NCBI RefSeq assembly: GCF_000421565.1
Contig: NZ_ATXG01000018.1
Span: 1-64,000 of the forward strand
DNA length: 64,000 bases
Origin: Agromyces subbeticus DSM 16689
GTDB taxonomy: Bacteria; Actinomycetota; Actinomycetes; Actinomycetales; Microbacteriaceae
Direction of reading: 5' to 3'
Under the pieces are notes generated by a model that was given only the letters and a program-made list of their open reading frames with translations, was not told the origin of the DNA and did not search any database. Shown piece after piece: positions 27,769-35,596 of the stretch. A program made the translations under genes and the position numbers. The stretch's first letter is position 1. The number at the start of each line of letters is the position of its first letter.

Positions 27769-29301
27769 ATGAGCGAATCCGTCAGCCTCCCGGCACTCGG
27801 AGAGAGTGTCACTGAGGGCACGGTCACCCGCTGGCTGAAGAATGTCGGCGACCGTGTCGAGGTCGACGAGCCGCTGCTCGAGGTCTCGACCGACAAGGTC
27901 GACACCGAGATCCCGTCGCCCGTCGCCGGTGTCATCGAGGCGATCCTGGTGCAAGAAGACGAGACCGTCGAGGTCGGCACCGCACTCGTGACCATCGGTG
28001 ATGGTTCGGCCGCGGGCGCGGCGCCAGCTGCACCTGAGGCAGCGGTCCCTGCCGCCCCTGAGGCGGCTCCCGCTGGTCCGGTCGCTGAGGCCCCCGCTGC
28101 TCCGGCTCCTGCTGCGCCAGTTGCGGAGGCCCCTGCTGCTGAGGCACCTGCGGCGCCTGCTCCCGCGGCACCCGCTGCAGAGGCACCGGCTGCGCCCGCT
28201 CCTGCTCCTGCGGCACCTGCTGCCGAGGCAGCTCCTGCGCCTGCGGCACCTGCTGCCGAGGCAGCTCCTGCACCTGCGGCACCTGCTGCCGAGGCAGCTC
28301 CCGCACCCGCAGCCGCTCCCGTCGCCGAGGCGCCCGCCGCGCCTGCTGCCGCACCGGCTGCTCCGGCCGCACCTGCTGCTCCGAGCGGAGGCTCGCACGC
28401 CGGCCCCGCCGGATACGTGACTCCGATCGTGCGCAAGCTCGCGAACGAGCAGGGCGTCGACCTCGCGAGCGTCACCGGCACGGGCGTCGGCGGACGAATC
28501 CGCAAGCAGGACGTCATCTCGGCCAACGCGGCACCCGCCGCAGCGGCCGCTCCGGCGGCAACTCGCCAGCCGCTCGAGATCTCGCCGCTGCGCGGAACCA
28601 CGGTGCCGATGACGCGTCTTCGCAAGGTCGTCGCCGAGCGCGCCGTCGTCTCGATGACGTCGACCGCGCAGCTCACGACGGTGGTCGAGGTCGATGTCAC
28701 CCGTGTCGCGCGCCTGCGCGACACGGTGAAGGGCGACTTCCTCGCCAAGACGGGCAACAAGCTCTCGTTCCTGCCGTTCTTCGCTATGGCGGCCGCCGAG
28801 GCGCTGCGCGCGTACCCGATCATCAACTCCACGGTCGACGGCGACAGCATCGTCTACCCGGCTCAAGAGAACATGAGCATCGCGGTCGACACCGAACGTG
28901 GCCTGCTCACGCCGGTGATCCGGGATTCCGCTGAGCTCGACCTGGCCGGCCTCGCCGCACAGATCGCCGATCTCGCCGAGCGCACCCGAAACAATCAGTT
29001 GAAGCCCGATGAGCTGTCGGGTGGCACGTTCACGCTGACGAACACCGGTTCGCGCGGCGCGCTCTTCGATACCCCGGTCGTGTTCCTGCCGCAGTCGGCG
29101 ATTCTCGGCACCGGCACCGTCGTCAAGCGCCCCGTGGTCGTCTCGACCGACGGTGCCGACGCGATCGCCGTGCGCTCGATGGTGTACCTGGCCCTCTCGT
29201 ACGACCACCGCATCATCGACGGCGCCGACGCTGCCCGCTTCCTGACCGCGGTCAAGGAACGGCTCGAAGAAGGCGCGTTCGAGAACGACCTCGGCATCTA
29301 G
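27769..29301 (+). CDS. sucB: 2-oxoacid dehydrogenase E2 component (dihydrolipoamide acyltransferase)
   Basis: A 510-residue E2 with one lipoyl domain (1-80, lipoyl Lys in STDKVDTE), a long Ala/Pro/Glu swinging linker (about 82-208), a peripheral-subunit binding domain (PIVRKLANEQGVDL, about 218-250), and a catalytic core ending in DHRIIDG. In actinobacteria this protein (called SucB or DlaT) serves the pyruvate complex and can also serve 2-oxoglutarate dehydrogenase. The E1 partner aceE, the E3 lpdA and the lipoylation genes lipB/lipA are all in this window. AAGGAGA precedes the ATG. The linker DNA contains 33-bp tandem repeats. The TAG stop shares the palindrome CTAG with the next gene's stop. 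Confidence 0.93.
   Translation: MSESVSLPALGESVTEGTVTRWLKNVGDRVEVDEPLLEVSTDKVDTEIPSPVAGVIEAILVQEDETVEVGTALVTIGDGSAAGAAPAAPEAAVPAAPEAAPAGPVAEAPAAPAPAAPVAEAPAAEAPAAPAPAAPAAEAPAAPAPAPAAPAAEAAPAPAAPAAEAAPAPAAPAAEAAPAPAAAPVAEAPAAPAAAPAAPAAPAAPSGGSHAGPAGYVTPIVRKLANEQGVDLASVTGTGVGGRIRKQDVISANAAPAAAAAPAATRQPLEISPLRGTTVPMTRLRKVVAERAVVSMTSTAQLTTVVEVDVTRVARLRDTVKGDFLAKTGNKLSFLPFFAMAAAEALRAYPIINSTVDGDSIVYPAQENMSIAVDTERGLLTPVIRDSAELDLAGLAAQIADLAERTRNNQLKPDELSGGTFTLTNTGSRGALFDTPVVFLPQSAILGTGTVVKRPVVVSTDGADAIAVRSMVYLALSYDHRIIDGADAARFLTAVKERLEEGAFENDLGI
28225..28323 (+). repeat. 33-bp tandem repeats in the sucB linker
   Basis: Three units start at 28225, 28258 and 28291, each encoding EAAPAPAAPAA-like 11-mers. 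The first two are almost identical and the third decays at its end. They encode a flexible Ala/Pro linker and are prone to copy-number change. Confidence 0.85.
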
Positions 29302-30863
29302 TCGAAGATCTCGCGCAGTCGCCAACCGGCCTCGCCCCTCATCACGAGGAGCGAGGCCGGTTGTCGTTCAGCTCCTGCATCTGCTGCATAGTTCACGGTC
29401 AACAACACGGCGGAGCCCATCTCGGCGGCCACGGTGATCGCTTTGGTGTCGAATGCCGGGGGAAGCTCCCCTCCCTCGCGAGCAGCCGTCATGGCACCGA
29501 CGTCGTCGGACTCGCTCGTCGAACCCGGCTGCAGCACTTCTGACAGGCACTCGAGGTCGAGTGCGTCGAAGCACTCCGCCCGCCGCTGCAGCAGTGCCGC
29601 GGTCGCCGGCACCACGTCAGCGACATTCGCGGCTTCGACTGCCTCCGTCGTACGCTCGATGCCGCCCGACGGGTCCACCGCGGAATCGTCGTCGGAGTCC
29701 ACGGCATCGACGACACCAGTCCGAGCGGGCGACGTGGAGCTTCCGGCGTCGGGCCGAGTCCCACTGCCGGCAGTTGCCGGTGGCACCAGCGTGAGCAGCA
29801 GGGCCAGCGCTCCCCCGCCGACGAGTCCGCCGACGACGAGCACCGGCCGGCGCCGGCGTACCGCTGCACGCAGCCTGCGGCCGATGTTCGAGTCGTCGTC
29901 GACTGCCGCGCGCGCCGCCGCCGTTCGCCCTGCGAGCGCGGCAGGCCACTGGGCGAGGTCGAGGAGTGTGCGTACGATCGGGCGAGACCGCTGCTCGGGC
30001 GGCCCGATCTCCCCGTGATCCGCGTGTCGGGCCTCGACCGGGAGGTCGAGCGGTGCCGTCACCCGCGTCGGCAGTGGCGTGCGGCGCGGCCGCACTGCGA
30101 CGCCGCTCACCGCCTCGGGCGCGGCGGCGGCGAACAGTCGCCGCTCGATCTCCGCCTCGCACGGCGTGAACGGCCGAGCCGCCAGGCGGTCGCGCAGAAG
30201 TTCGGCGACCGGAACGAGCAGCTCGGCCGGCCTCGTCGCGGCGATCACGTCGTCGAAGAGGTCTGCCAGGGCGGCATGTCCGGCCTGGAGCAAGCGGGTA
30301 CGGGCATGCGCCGCCGCCGGCAGACGCTCGAGGCCACCCAGCCCGATGAGCCTCGGCCGGCCACGATCATCGAGCAGGACGTCGCCCGGCGAGAGCCTGG
30401 AGTGCACGAAGCCGAGCCGCGCGAGTTCGGCCACGGCGACGACGATGGGTGCGAGGATCGTCACCGCCTCACCGGGCGTCAGCGTGCGCTCTGCGAGGAT
30501 TCGCGCGATCGACGGTCCGGGAAGCCGTTCCACCGCGAGTGCGCAACGCCCGTCGTCGAGTGTCGCGATGTCGAAGAGCTCGGGCAGCGAGCCCGATGCA
30601 TCCGTCGACATCGCCTCGATCTCGGCGGCGATGGCTGCACCATCGGCCGCGGCGTCGTAGACACGCACCGTCACCACCGCCGATTCGTCGGCACCGGGTT
30701 CCCCTCTCTCAGCGCGGGCATCGAGGGCCGCAAGGAAGATGTCGGCGCGCTCACCGGTCGCGATCCGTCGGAGCAAGCGGTATCCCGCGAGCGTCGACTC
30801 GGTCGGCGTGTGCCGCTCGGGGATCGCCGCTTCGGCGGCGACGCGTCTGCCATGTCGAACCAT
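29298..30863 (-). CDS. Membrane protein with degenerate protein-kinase domain (pseudokinase)
   Basis: This 521-residue protein has an N-terminal Hanks-kinase-like domain (about 25-180), a loop region, one membrane helix (about 340-361), and an extracellular Thr/Ser/Asp-rich domain of about 160 residues. Catalytic residues are lost: the ATP lysine region is VTVRVY, the HRDLKPxN loop reads HSRLSPGD (residues 154-161), and DFG reads GLG (174-176). Topology resembles PknB-type sensors or MviN/FhaA-partner pseudokinases that act as scaffolds. The start is uncertain; I chose ATG 30863, but an upstream in-frame GTG exists and no ribosome site is clear. The stop overlaps the sucB stop in CTAG. Confidence 0.75.
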   Translation of the reverse strand: MVRHGRRVAAEAAIPERHTPTESTLAGYRLLRRIATGERADIFLAALDARAERGEPGADESAVVTVRVYDAAADGAAIAAEIEAMSTDASGSLPELFDIATLDDGRCALAVERLPGPSIARILAERTLTPGEAVTILAPIVVAVAELARLGFVHSRLSPGDVLLDDRGRPRLIGLGGLERLPAAAHARTRLLQAGHAALADLFDDVIAATRPAELLVPVAELLRDRLAARPFTPCEAEIERRLFAAAAPEAVSGVAVRPRRTPLPTRVTAPLDLPVEARHADHGEIGPPEQRSRPIVRTLLDLAQWPAALAGRTAAARAAVDDDSNIGRRLRAAVRRRRPVLVVGGLVGGGALALLLTLVPPATAGSGTRPDAGSSTSPARTGVVDAVDSDDDSAVDPSGGIERTTEAVEAANVADVVPATAALLQRRAECFDALDLECLSEVLQPGSTSESDDVGAMTAAREGGELPPAFDTKAITVAAEMGSAVLLTVNYAADAGAERQPASLLVMRGEAGWRLREIFD

Positions 30864-30959
30864 ACCGAGCAGCGTGCCGTGCGGGCCGGCGCGCACGGCC
30901 GGATCGGCGATCGTTGTGGAACGACACCGACCACCGTCGGTTGTCGAGGAGGAGTGACC

Positions 30960-30965
30960 TAAGCT
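30960..30965 (+). promoter_or_regulatory. -10 element of lipB
   Basis: TAAGCT, 7 nt before the lipB ATG. GAAGGA also lies in the interval, so both leaderless and leadered initiation can be argued. Confidence 0.55.
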
Positions 30966-30972
30966 GAAGGAC

Positions 30973-31608
30973 ATGCTCGACTTCGTCGTCGCGGGGCTAA
31001 GCGCCAACTCCGTGCCGTACATCGAGGGTCTCGACCTTCAGCGCGCCGTCCATCGCGCGGTCGTCAGGGGCGAACGCCCCGACACCGTCCTCCTTCTGGA
31101 GCACCCCTCCGTCTACACCGCCGGAAAGCGCACCTCGCCCGACGAACGGCCGACCGACGGCACCCCCGTCATCGACGTCGATCGCGGCGGCAAGATCACC
31201 TGGCACGGCCCCGGCCAGCTCGTGGGCTATCCGATTCTGCGGCTGCCGGAGCCGATCGATGTCGTCGGCTACGTGCGACGGCTCGAGGGCATCCTGATCG
31301 ATGTCCTCGCCGGCGTCGGCGTGGACTCGCGCCGCGTCGAGGGCCGGTCGGGCGTCTGGGTCGGTCCGAAGGGTGCCGAGAACAAGATCGCGGCCATCGG
31401 CATCAGGGTCGAGAGCGGTGTCACGATGCACGGCTTCGCCCTGAACGCCAGCAACGCGCTCGACGCCTACGAGCGGATCGTCGCGTGCGGCATCCGCGAC
31501 GCCGGAGTGACCACCATCAGCCGCGAACTCGGCCGTACGGTGACCCCGACCGATCTCATCGAGTCGGTACGCGAACGATTCCTCGCCGAGGAGGCGGTCG
31601 CAGCGTGA
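30973..31608 (+). CDS. lipB: Octanoyltransferase (lipoyl pathway)
   Basis: A 211-residue enzyme that moves the octanoyl group from acyl carrier protein to lipoyl domains, the first step of lipoate assembly on E2 proteins. Family motifs are [17 protein letters not shown], the catalytic lysine in ENKIAAIG (about residue 138), and the acyl-thioester cysteine in VACGI (about residue 173). Its substrate donor can be the ACP encoded at 54694, and its acceptor is the sucB product just upstream. The TGA stop overlaps the lipA GTG by four bases. Confidence 0.95.
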   Translation: MLDFVVAGLSANSVPYIEGLDLQRAVHRAVVRGERPDTVLLLEHPSVYTAGKRTSPDERPTDGTPVIDVDRGGKITWHGPGQLVGYPILRLPEPIDVVGYVRRLEGILIDVLAGVGVDSRRVEGRSGVWVGPKGAENKIAAIGIRVESGVTMHGFALNASNALDAYERIVACGIRDAGVTTISRELGRTVTPTDLIESVRERFLAEEAVAA

Positions 31609-32594
31609 GCACCGCACCAGATGGGCGCAGGATGCTGCGCCTCGAGATCCGCAATGCCGAGACCCCGATCGAACGCAAGCCCGAGTGGATCAAGACGCGA
31701 GCGAAGATGGGCCCCGAGTACCGCGCCCTCCAGGCGCTCGTGAAGAGCGAAGACCTGCACACCGTCTGCCAGGAGGCAGGCTGCCCGAACATCTACGAGT
31801 GCTGGGAGGACCGAGAGGCGACCTTCCTGATCGGCGGCTCGCAGTGCACCCGTCGCTGCGACTTCTGCCAGATCGACACCGGCAAGCCCGCCGACTTCGA
31901 CGCCGATGAACCGCGGCGCGTCGGCGAGTCCGTGGTGCGCATGCAGCTGCGCTACTCGACCGTCACGGGTGTCGCCCGCGACGATCTGCCCGACGGCGGC
32001 GCCTGGCTGTACGCCGAGACGATCCGCGAGATCCACAGCCAGTCGTCCGGCACCGGGGTGGAGATCCTCGTGCCCGACTTCAACGGAGTGCCCGAGCTGC
32101 TGCAGCAGGTGTTCGACGCTCAGCCCGAGGTGTTCGCGCACAACGTCGAGACGGTGCCGCGCATCTTCAAGCGGATCCGCCCGGCGTTCCGCTACGAGCG
32201 ATCGCTCGACGTGATCACGCAGGGGCGCGACGCCGGGCTCATCACGAAATCCAACCTGATCCTCGGCATGGGCGAGGAACGGGAGGAGATCTCGCAGGCT
32301 CTCCGCGACCTGCACGATGCCGGCACCGACATCATCACCGTGACCCAGTATCTGCGGCCGAGTCCGCGCCACCTTCCCGTGGCCCGCTGGGTGCGGCCCG
32401 AGGAGTTCGTCGAGATCAAGCAGGAGGCCGAGGAGATCGGATTCCTCGGCGTGCTCGCCGGCCCTCTCGTGCGGTCGTCCTATCGGGCGGGCCGGCTCTG
32501 GGCGCAATCCATGCAGGCGAAGGGCCTTCCGCTGCCCGCTGAGCTCGCCCACCTCGCCGACGCATCGCTCGGCTTCGCGCAAGCGGTCGGGTAG
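31605..32594 (+). CDS. lipA: Lipoyl synthase
   Basis: A 329-residue radical-SAM enzyme that inserts two sulfurs into octanoyl-E2. The auxiliary cluster ligands ([12 protein letters not shown]) and the radical-SAM motif (CTRRCDFC) are both intact. It ends shortly after the conserved [11 protein letters not shown] segment that carries the serine ligand. The start is GTG 31605 inside the GTGA overlap with lipB, so the pair is translationally coupled. The auxiliary Fe-S cluster is consumed in each turnover and so depends on carriers such as the ErpA-like protein. A terminator follows. Confidence 0.96.
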   Translation: MSTAPDGRRMLRLEIRNAETPIERKPEWIKTRAKMGPEYRALQALVKSEDLHTVCQEAGCPNIYECWEDREATFLIGGSQCTRRCDFCQIDTGKPADFDADEPRRVGESVVRMQLRYSTVTGVARDDLPDGGAWLYAETIREIHSQSSGTGVEILVPDFNGVPELLQQVFDAQPEVFAHNVETVPRIFKRIRPAFRYERSLDVITQGRDAGLITKSNLILGMGEEREEISQALRDLHDAGTDIITVTQYLRPSPRHLPVARWVRPEEFVEIKQEAEEIGFLGVLAGPLVRSSYRAGRLWAQSMQAKGLPLPAELAHLADASLGFAQAVG

Positions 32595-32600
32595 CGGCAA

Positions 32601-32641
32601 AGCCGTCTCGGACCGCTCGCAGATCGCGGTCCGAGACGGCT
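32601..32641 (+). terminator. Terminator of lipB-lipA
   Basis: A perfect 16-bp stem (32601-32616 with 32626-32641) and 9-nt loop, starting 6 bases after the lipA stop and ending before the next -10 element. Confidence 0.8.
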
Positions 32642-32652
32642 CTCCGCGCCGG

Positions 32653-32658
32653 TATCCT
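32653..32658 (+). promoter_or_regulatory. -10 element of leaderless DUF4191 gene
   Basis: TATCCT, 7 nt before the ATG at 32666, directly downstream of the lipA terminator. Confidence 0.6.
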
Positions 32659-32665
32659 TGAGACC

Positions 32666-33379
32666 ATGGCACGCACCAAGGACGCATCGAAGGCTCAGAA
32701 GGAGCCCGGCCGCATGAAGCAGATGTGGCAGGTCTTCCAGATGACCCGCCGCTACGACTCCACTGCACAGTGGCTCATGCTCCTCGGCTTCCTCGCCCCA
32801 GTGCTCGTGGGCCTCGGCCTCGCGCTGTGGCTCAGCGAGGGCAACGGCTTCACCATCGCCCTCTGGGTGGTCGCCGGCGTGCTCGCGGGCCTCTTGATCG
32901 CGCTCCTCATCCTCGGCCGTCGTGCCGAACGTGCCGCCTACTCGCAGATCGAGGGCCAGCCCGGCGCCGTGGGCGCGGTGCTCCGCAGCGGCCTCCGCGG
33001 CGGCTGGGTCGGCAACGAGATGCCCGTCGCCGTCAACGGCAAGACGCAAGACGCGGTCTACCGTGCCGTCGGCCGCGGCGGTGTCGCGCTCATCAGCGAG
33101 GGGCCGACGAGCCGCACGCAGCGCATGCTCGACGACGAGCAGCGCAAGGTCACCCGCATCCTGCCGAACGTGCCTGTCACGCTCGTCTCCGTCGGTCTCG
33201 ACGAAGATTCGATCCGGCTGCACCAGCTTCCGGCGACGCTGCGCAAGTCGAAGAAGGCCCTCACCAAGCCCGAGGTGCTCGCGGTCTCGAACCGTCTGAA
33301 CTCGCTGCAGAGTTCGCTGCCGATCCCGAAGGGCATCGACCCGATGAAGGCTCGTGCGCAGCGCGGCAAGATGCGCTGA
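32666..33379 (+). CDS. DUF4191 membrane protein
   Basis: A 237-residue protein of unknown function conserved in actinobacteria (Rv2219-like, from memory). A basic N-terminus is followed by two membrane helices (about residues 36-57 and 62-83), then a cytosolic alpha/beta domain with the segment [18 protein letters not shown] and a basic C-terminus. The gene order lipB-lipA-DUF4191-RDD-glnA is strongly conserved, but I know of no demonstrated function. It is probably leaderless. Confidence 0.88.
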   Translation: MARTKDASKAQKEPGRMKQMWQVFQMTRRYDSTAQWLMLLGFLAPVLVGLGLALWLSEGNGFTIALWVVAGVLAGLLIALLILGRRAERAAYSQIEGQPGAVGAVLRSGLRGGWVGNEMPVAVNGKTQDAVYRAVGRGGVALISEGPTSRTQRMLDDEQRKVTRILPNVPVTLVSVGLDEDSIRLHQLPATLRKSKKALTKPEVLAVSNRLNSLQSSLPIPKGIDPMKARAQRGKMR

Positions 33380-33395
33380 GATCGAGCTCGAGAAC

Positions 33396-33422
33396 GCGGC
33401 ATCCGTCATCGACGGATGCCGC
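33396..33422. terminator. Convergent terminator between DUF4191 and RDD genes
   Basis: A perfect 12-bp stem with an ATC loop followed by TTTC on the plus strand. It is 16 bases after one stop and 7 bases from the other. Confidence 0.75.
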
Positions 33423-33429
33423 TTTCAGG

Positions 33430-33864
33430 TCAGTACCGGATCAGCACGGTGCCGGCGACCTTGTCGTGGAAACCGCGCTGGTCGGAATCCCAGACGAGCG
33501 CCGGCACGACGACGACGAGCAGTGCCGTGCGCAGGATCGGCCGCCACACGCCGATCCAACCGCCGACGAGCGGCACGACGCGCATGCCCAGCAGGCGGTG
33601 GCCGAGACTGCCGCCGAGCGTGGGGATGAAGACGATCTGCAGCACTGCGAACACGAGCGGCGTCACCCAGGTGTAGGCGACCGACTCGTATGGAGTGAAC
33701 AGCAGCGCGATGAGCATGGCGCTCGCCCAATCGACGAGGAGCGCGGCGAGACGACGACCGACCCGCGCGACCGAGCCCCGGCCTTCGCTCGGGAGCCCGA
33801 GTCGCTCGCCGGGCCACTGGCTCGGCTCGAGGTCTCCGAAGGTCTGGGGTTTCGCGTCAGGCAC
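33430..33864 (-). CDS. RDD family membrane protein
   Basis: A 144-residue protein with the RDD domain. The first helix carries the signature Arg and Asp ([15 protein letters not shown], about residues 37-51); two more helices follow (about 65-80 and 108-125). RDD proteins may be transporters or assembly factors; function here is unknown. The start is GTG 33864 with TAGACT 6 nt upstream, and CGGGAG in that gap could also act as a ribosome site. It is divergent from glnA, with the GlnR-type box in the gap. Confidence 0.85.
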   Translation of the reverse strand: MPDAKPQTFGDLEPSQWPGERLGLPSEGRGSVARVGRRLAALLVDWASAMLIALLFTPYESVAYTWVTPLVFAVLQIVFIPTLGGSLGHRLLGMRVVPLVGGWIGVWRPILRTALLVVVVPALVWDSDQRGFHDKVAGTVLIRY

Positions 33865-33870
33865 CTCCCG

Positions 33871-33876
33871 AGTCTA
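33871..33876 (-). promoter_or_regulatory. -10 element of the RDD gene
   Basis: TAGACT on the minus strand, 6 nt before the GTG start. It lies 17 bp from the GlnR-type operator, which could therefore influence both genes. Confidence 0.5.
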
Positions 33877-33892
33877 CCGAGGGGTGCGGCAC

Positions 33893-33930
33893 GTAACATG
33901 CTCGAAACATTCCGGTCATGGCAGGGAAAC
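33893..33930 (+). promoter_or_regulatory. GlnR-type operator (two boxes) upstream of glnA
   Basis: Four half-sites lie in exact register: GTAAC (33893), GAAAC (33904), GTCAT (33915) and GAAAC (33926), each separated by 6 nt. This is the gTnAC-n6-GaAAC repeat described for the actinobacterial nitrogen regulator GlnR; only GTCAT deviates (GTnAC expected). It predicts nitrogen control of glnA, whose start lies 73 bp downstream. Confidence 0.8.
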
Positions 33931-34002
33931 CGCACCCGGCTATCGTCGCTACCGGCTGTGCACGTCCGTTCGGCCCACCCGCCCCCTTGGAGATTTCGTC
34001 AC

Positions 34003-35427
34003 ATGTTCAGTGATTCGTCTGAAGTGCTCAAGTTCATCAAAGAGACGGATGTCAAGTTCCTCGACATCCGCTTCACCGATCTCCCGGGCGTGCAGCAGCA
34101 CTTCAACATCCCGGCCTCGACGGTCGACGAGGAGTTCTTCACCGTCGGCCAGCTCTTCGACGGCTCCTCGATCCGCGGCTTCGCGAACATCCACGAGTCC
34201 GACATGCAGCTGATCCCCGACGTGACGACGGCGTACATCGACGCATTCCGCGCCGAGCGCACGCTCATCATGGTGTTCGACATCTACAACCCGCGCAACG
34301 GCGAGATCTACGCGAAGGACCCGCGTCAGGTTGCCAAGAAGGCCGAGAAGTACCTCGCCTCCACCGGCATCGCCGACACCGCCTTCTTCGCCCCCGAGGC
34401 GGAGTTCTACATCTTCGACGACGTTCGCTACGAAGTGAACCAGCACTCGAGCTTCTACTCGGTCGACTCCGAAGAGGGCGCCTGGAACTCGGGCCGGGTC
34501 GAAGAGGGCGGCAACCTCGCCAACAAGACCCCCTACAAGGGCGGCTACTTCCCGGTCTCCCCCGTCGACAAGCAGGCAGACCTGCGTGACGACATCTGCC
34601 TCAAGCTCATCGACGCCGGCCTCATCCTCGAGCGCAGCCACCACGAGGTGGGCACGGGCGGCCAGGCCGAGATCAACTACCGCTTCGACACGATGGTGCA
34701 CGCGGCCGACGACATCCTGAAGTTCAAGTACATCGTCAAGAACACCGCCGAGCAGTGGGGCAAGACGGCGACGTTCATGCCGAAGCCGCTCTTCGGCGAC
34801 AACGGCTCGGGCATGCACACCCACCAGTCGCTCTGGAACGACGGCACGCCGCTGTTCTACGACGAGGCCGGCTACGGCGGACTCTCGGACCTCGCCCGCT
34901 GGTACATCGGCGGCTTGCTGAAGCATGCCCCCGCCGTGCTCGCCTTCACGAACCCGACGGTGAACTCGTATCACCGCCTGGTGCCCGGCTTCGAGGCTCC
35001 CGTGAACCTGGTCTACTCGGCCGGCAACCGCTCGGCGTCGATCCGCATCCCGATCACCGGCACGAACCCCAAGGCCAAGCGCATCGAGTTCCGCGCTCCG
35101 GATGCCTCGGGCAACCCGTACCTCGCCTTCGCTGCGCAGCTCATGGCCGGCCTCGACGGCATCAAGAACCGCATCGAGCCGCACGAGCCCGTCGACAAGG
35201 ACCTCTACGAGCTGCCGCCCGAAGAGGCCAAGTCGATCCCGCAGGTTCCCGGCTCGCTCGGCGAGGCACTCCTGGCCCTCGAGGCCGACCACGACTTCCT
35301 CCTCGAAGGCGGCGTGTTCACCAAGGAACTCATCGAGACCTGGATCGACTACAAGCGCGAGAAGGAGCTGAAGCCGCTGGCTCAGCGCCCGCACCCGTTC
35401 GAGTTCGAGCTCTACTACGGCGTCTGA
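34003..35427 (+). CDS. glnA: Glutamine synthetase type I
   Basis: A 474-residue dodecameric GSI-beta enzyme making glutamine from glutamate, ammonia and ATP. Signature segments include [29 protein letters not shown], and the ATP site [17 protein letters not shown]. The adenylylation tyrosine is present in [11 protein letters not shown] (about residue 401), matching the GlnE gene on the facing strand. GGAG lies 10 nt before ATG 34003. A GlnR-type operator controls the promoter region. A stable terminator follows. Confidence 0.97.
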   Translation: MFSDSSEVLKFIKETDVKFLDIRFTDLPGVQQHFNIPASTVDEEFFTVGQLFDGSSIRGFANIHESDMQLIPDVTTAYIDAFRAERTLIMVFDIYNPRNGEIYAKDPRQVAKKAEKYLASTGIADTAFFAPEAEFYIFDDVRYEVNQHSSFYSVDSEEGAWNSGRVEEGGNLANKTPYKGGYFPVSPVDKQADLRDDICLKLIDAGLILERSHHEVGTGGQAEINYRFDTMVHAADDILKFKYIVKNTAEQWGKTATFMPKPLFGDNGSGMHTHQSLWNDGTPLFYDEAGYGGLSDLARWYIGGLLKHAPAVLAFTNPTVNSYHRLVPGFEAPVNLVYSAGNRSASIRIPITGTNPKAKRIEFRAPDASGNPYLAFAAQLMAGLDGIKNRIEPHEPVDKDLYELPPEEAKSIPQVPGSLGEALLALEADHDFLLEGGVFTKELIETWIDYKREKELKPLAQRPHPFEFELYYGV

Positions 35428-35494
35428 TCACTGCAGCCCCCTCTGCAGTTCCGGGTCCGAACCCTGCATCCCCCCTGCACTCGGATCCGACCGG

Positions 35495-35527
35495 ATGGGC
35501 CCGCACCGCTTCGGCGGGCGGGCCCAT
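35495..35527 (+). terminator. Terminator of glnA
   Basis: A two-part hairpin: outer 10-bp stem ATGGGCCCGC with GCGGGCCCAT, and an inner 4-bp stem closed by a TTCG loop. It lies 68 bases after the glnA stop. Confidence 0.7.
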
Positions 35528-35556
35528 TCGCGTGTCAGCACGTTCTGCGCAAGCGC

Positions 35557-35596
35557 GACTCAGCCCGAGGTCGGCTGACTCAGCCCGAGGTCGGCT
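35557..35596. repeat. 20-bp perfect tandem duplication at the glnE 3' end
   Basis: The 20-bp unit beginning GACTCAGCCCGAGG occurs twice head to tail (35557-35576 and 35577-35596). The second copy spans the glnE stop codon; the first lies just after it. It looks like a recent duplication without coding effect. Confidence 0.85.

Noticed and set aside
28150-28330. Possible CRISPR-like or satellite repeat
   Set aside because: The units are adjacent with no spacers and encode an Ala/Pro linker in frame with sucB.
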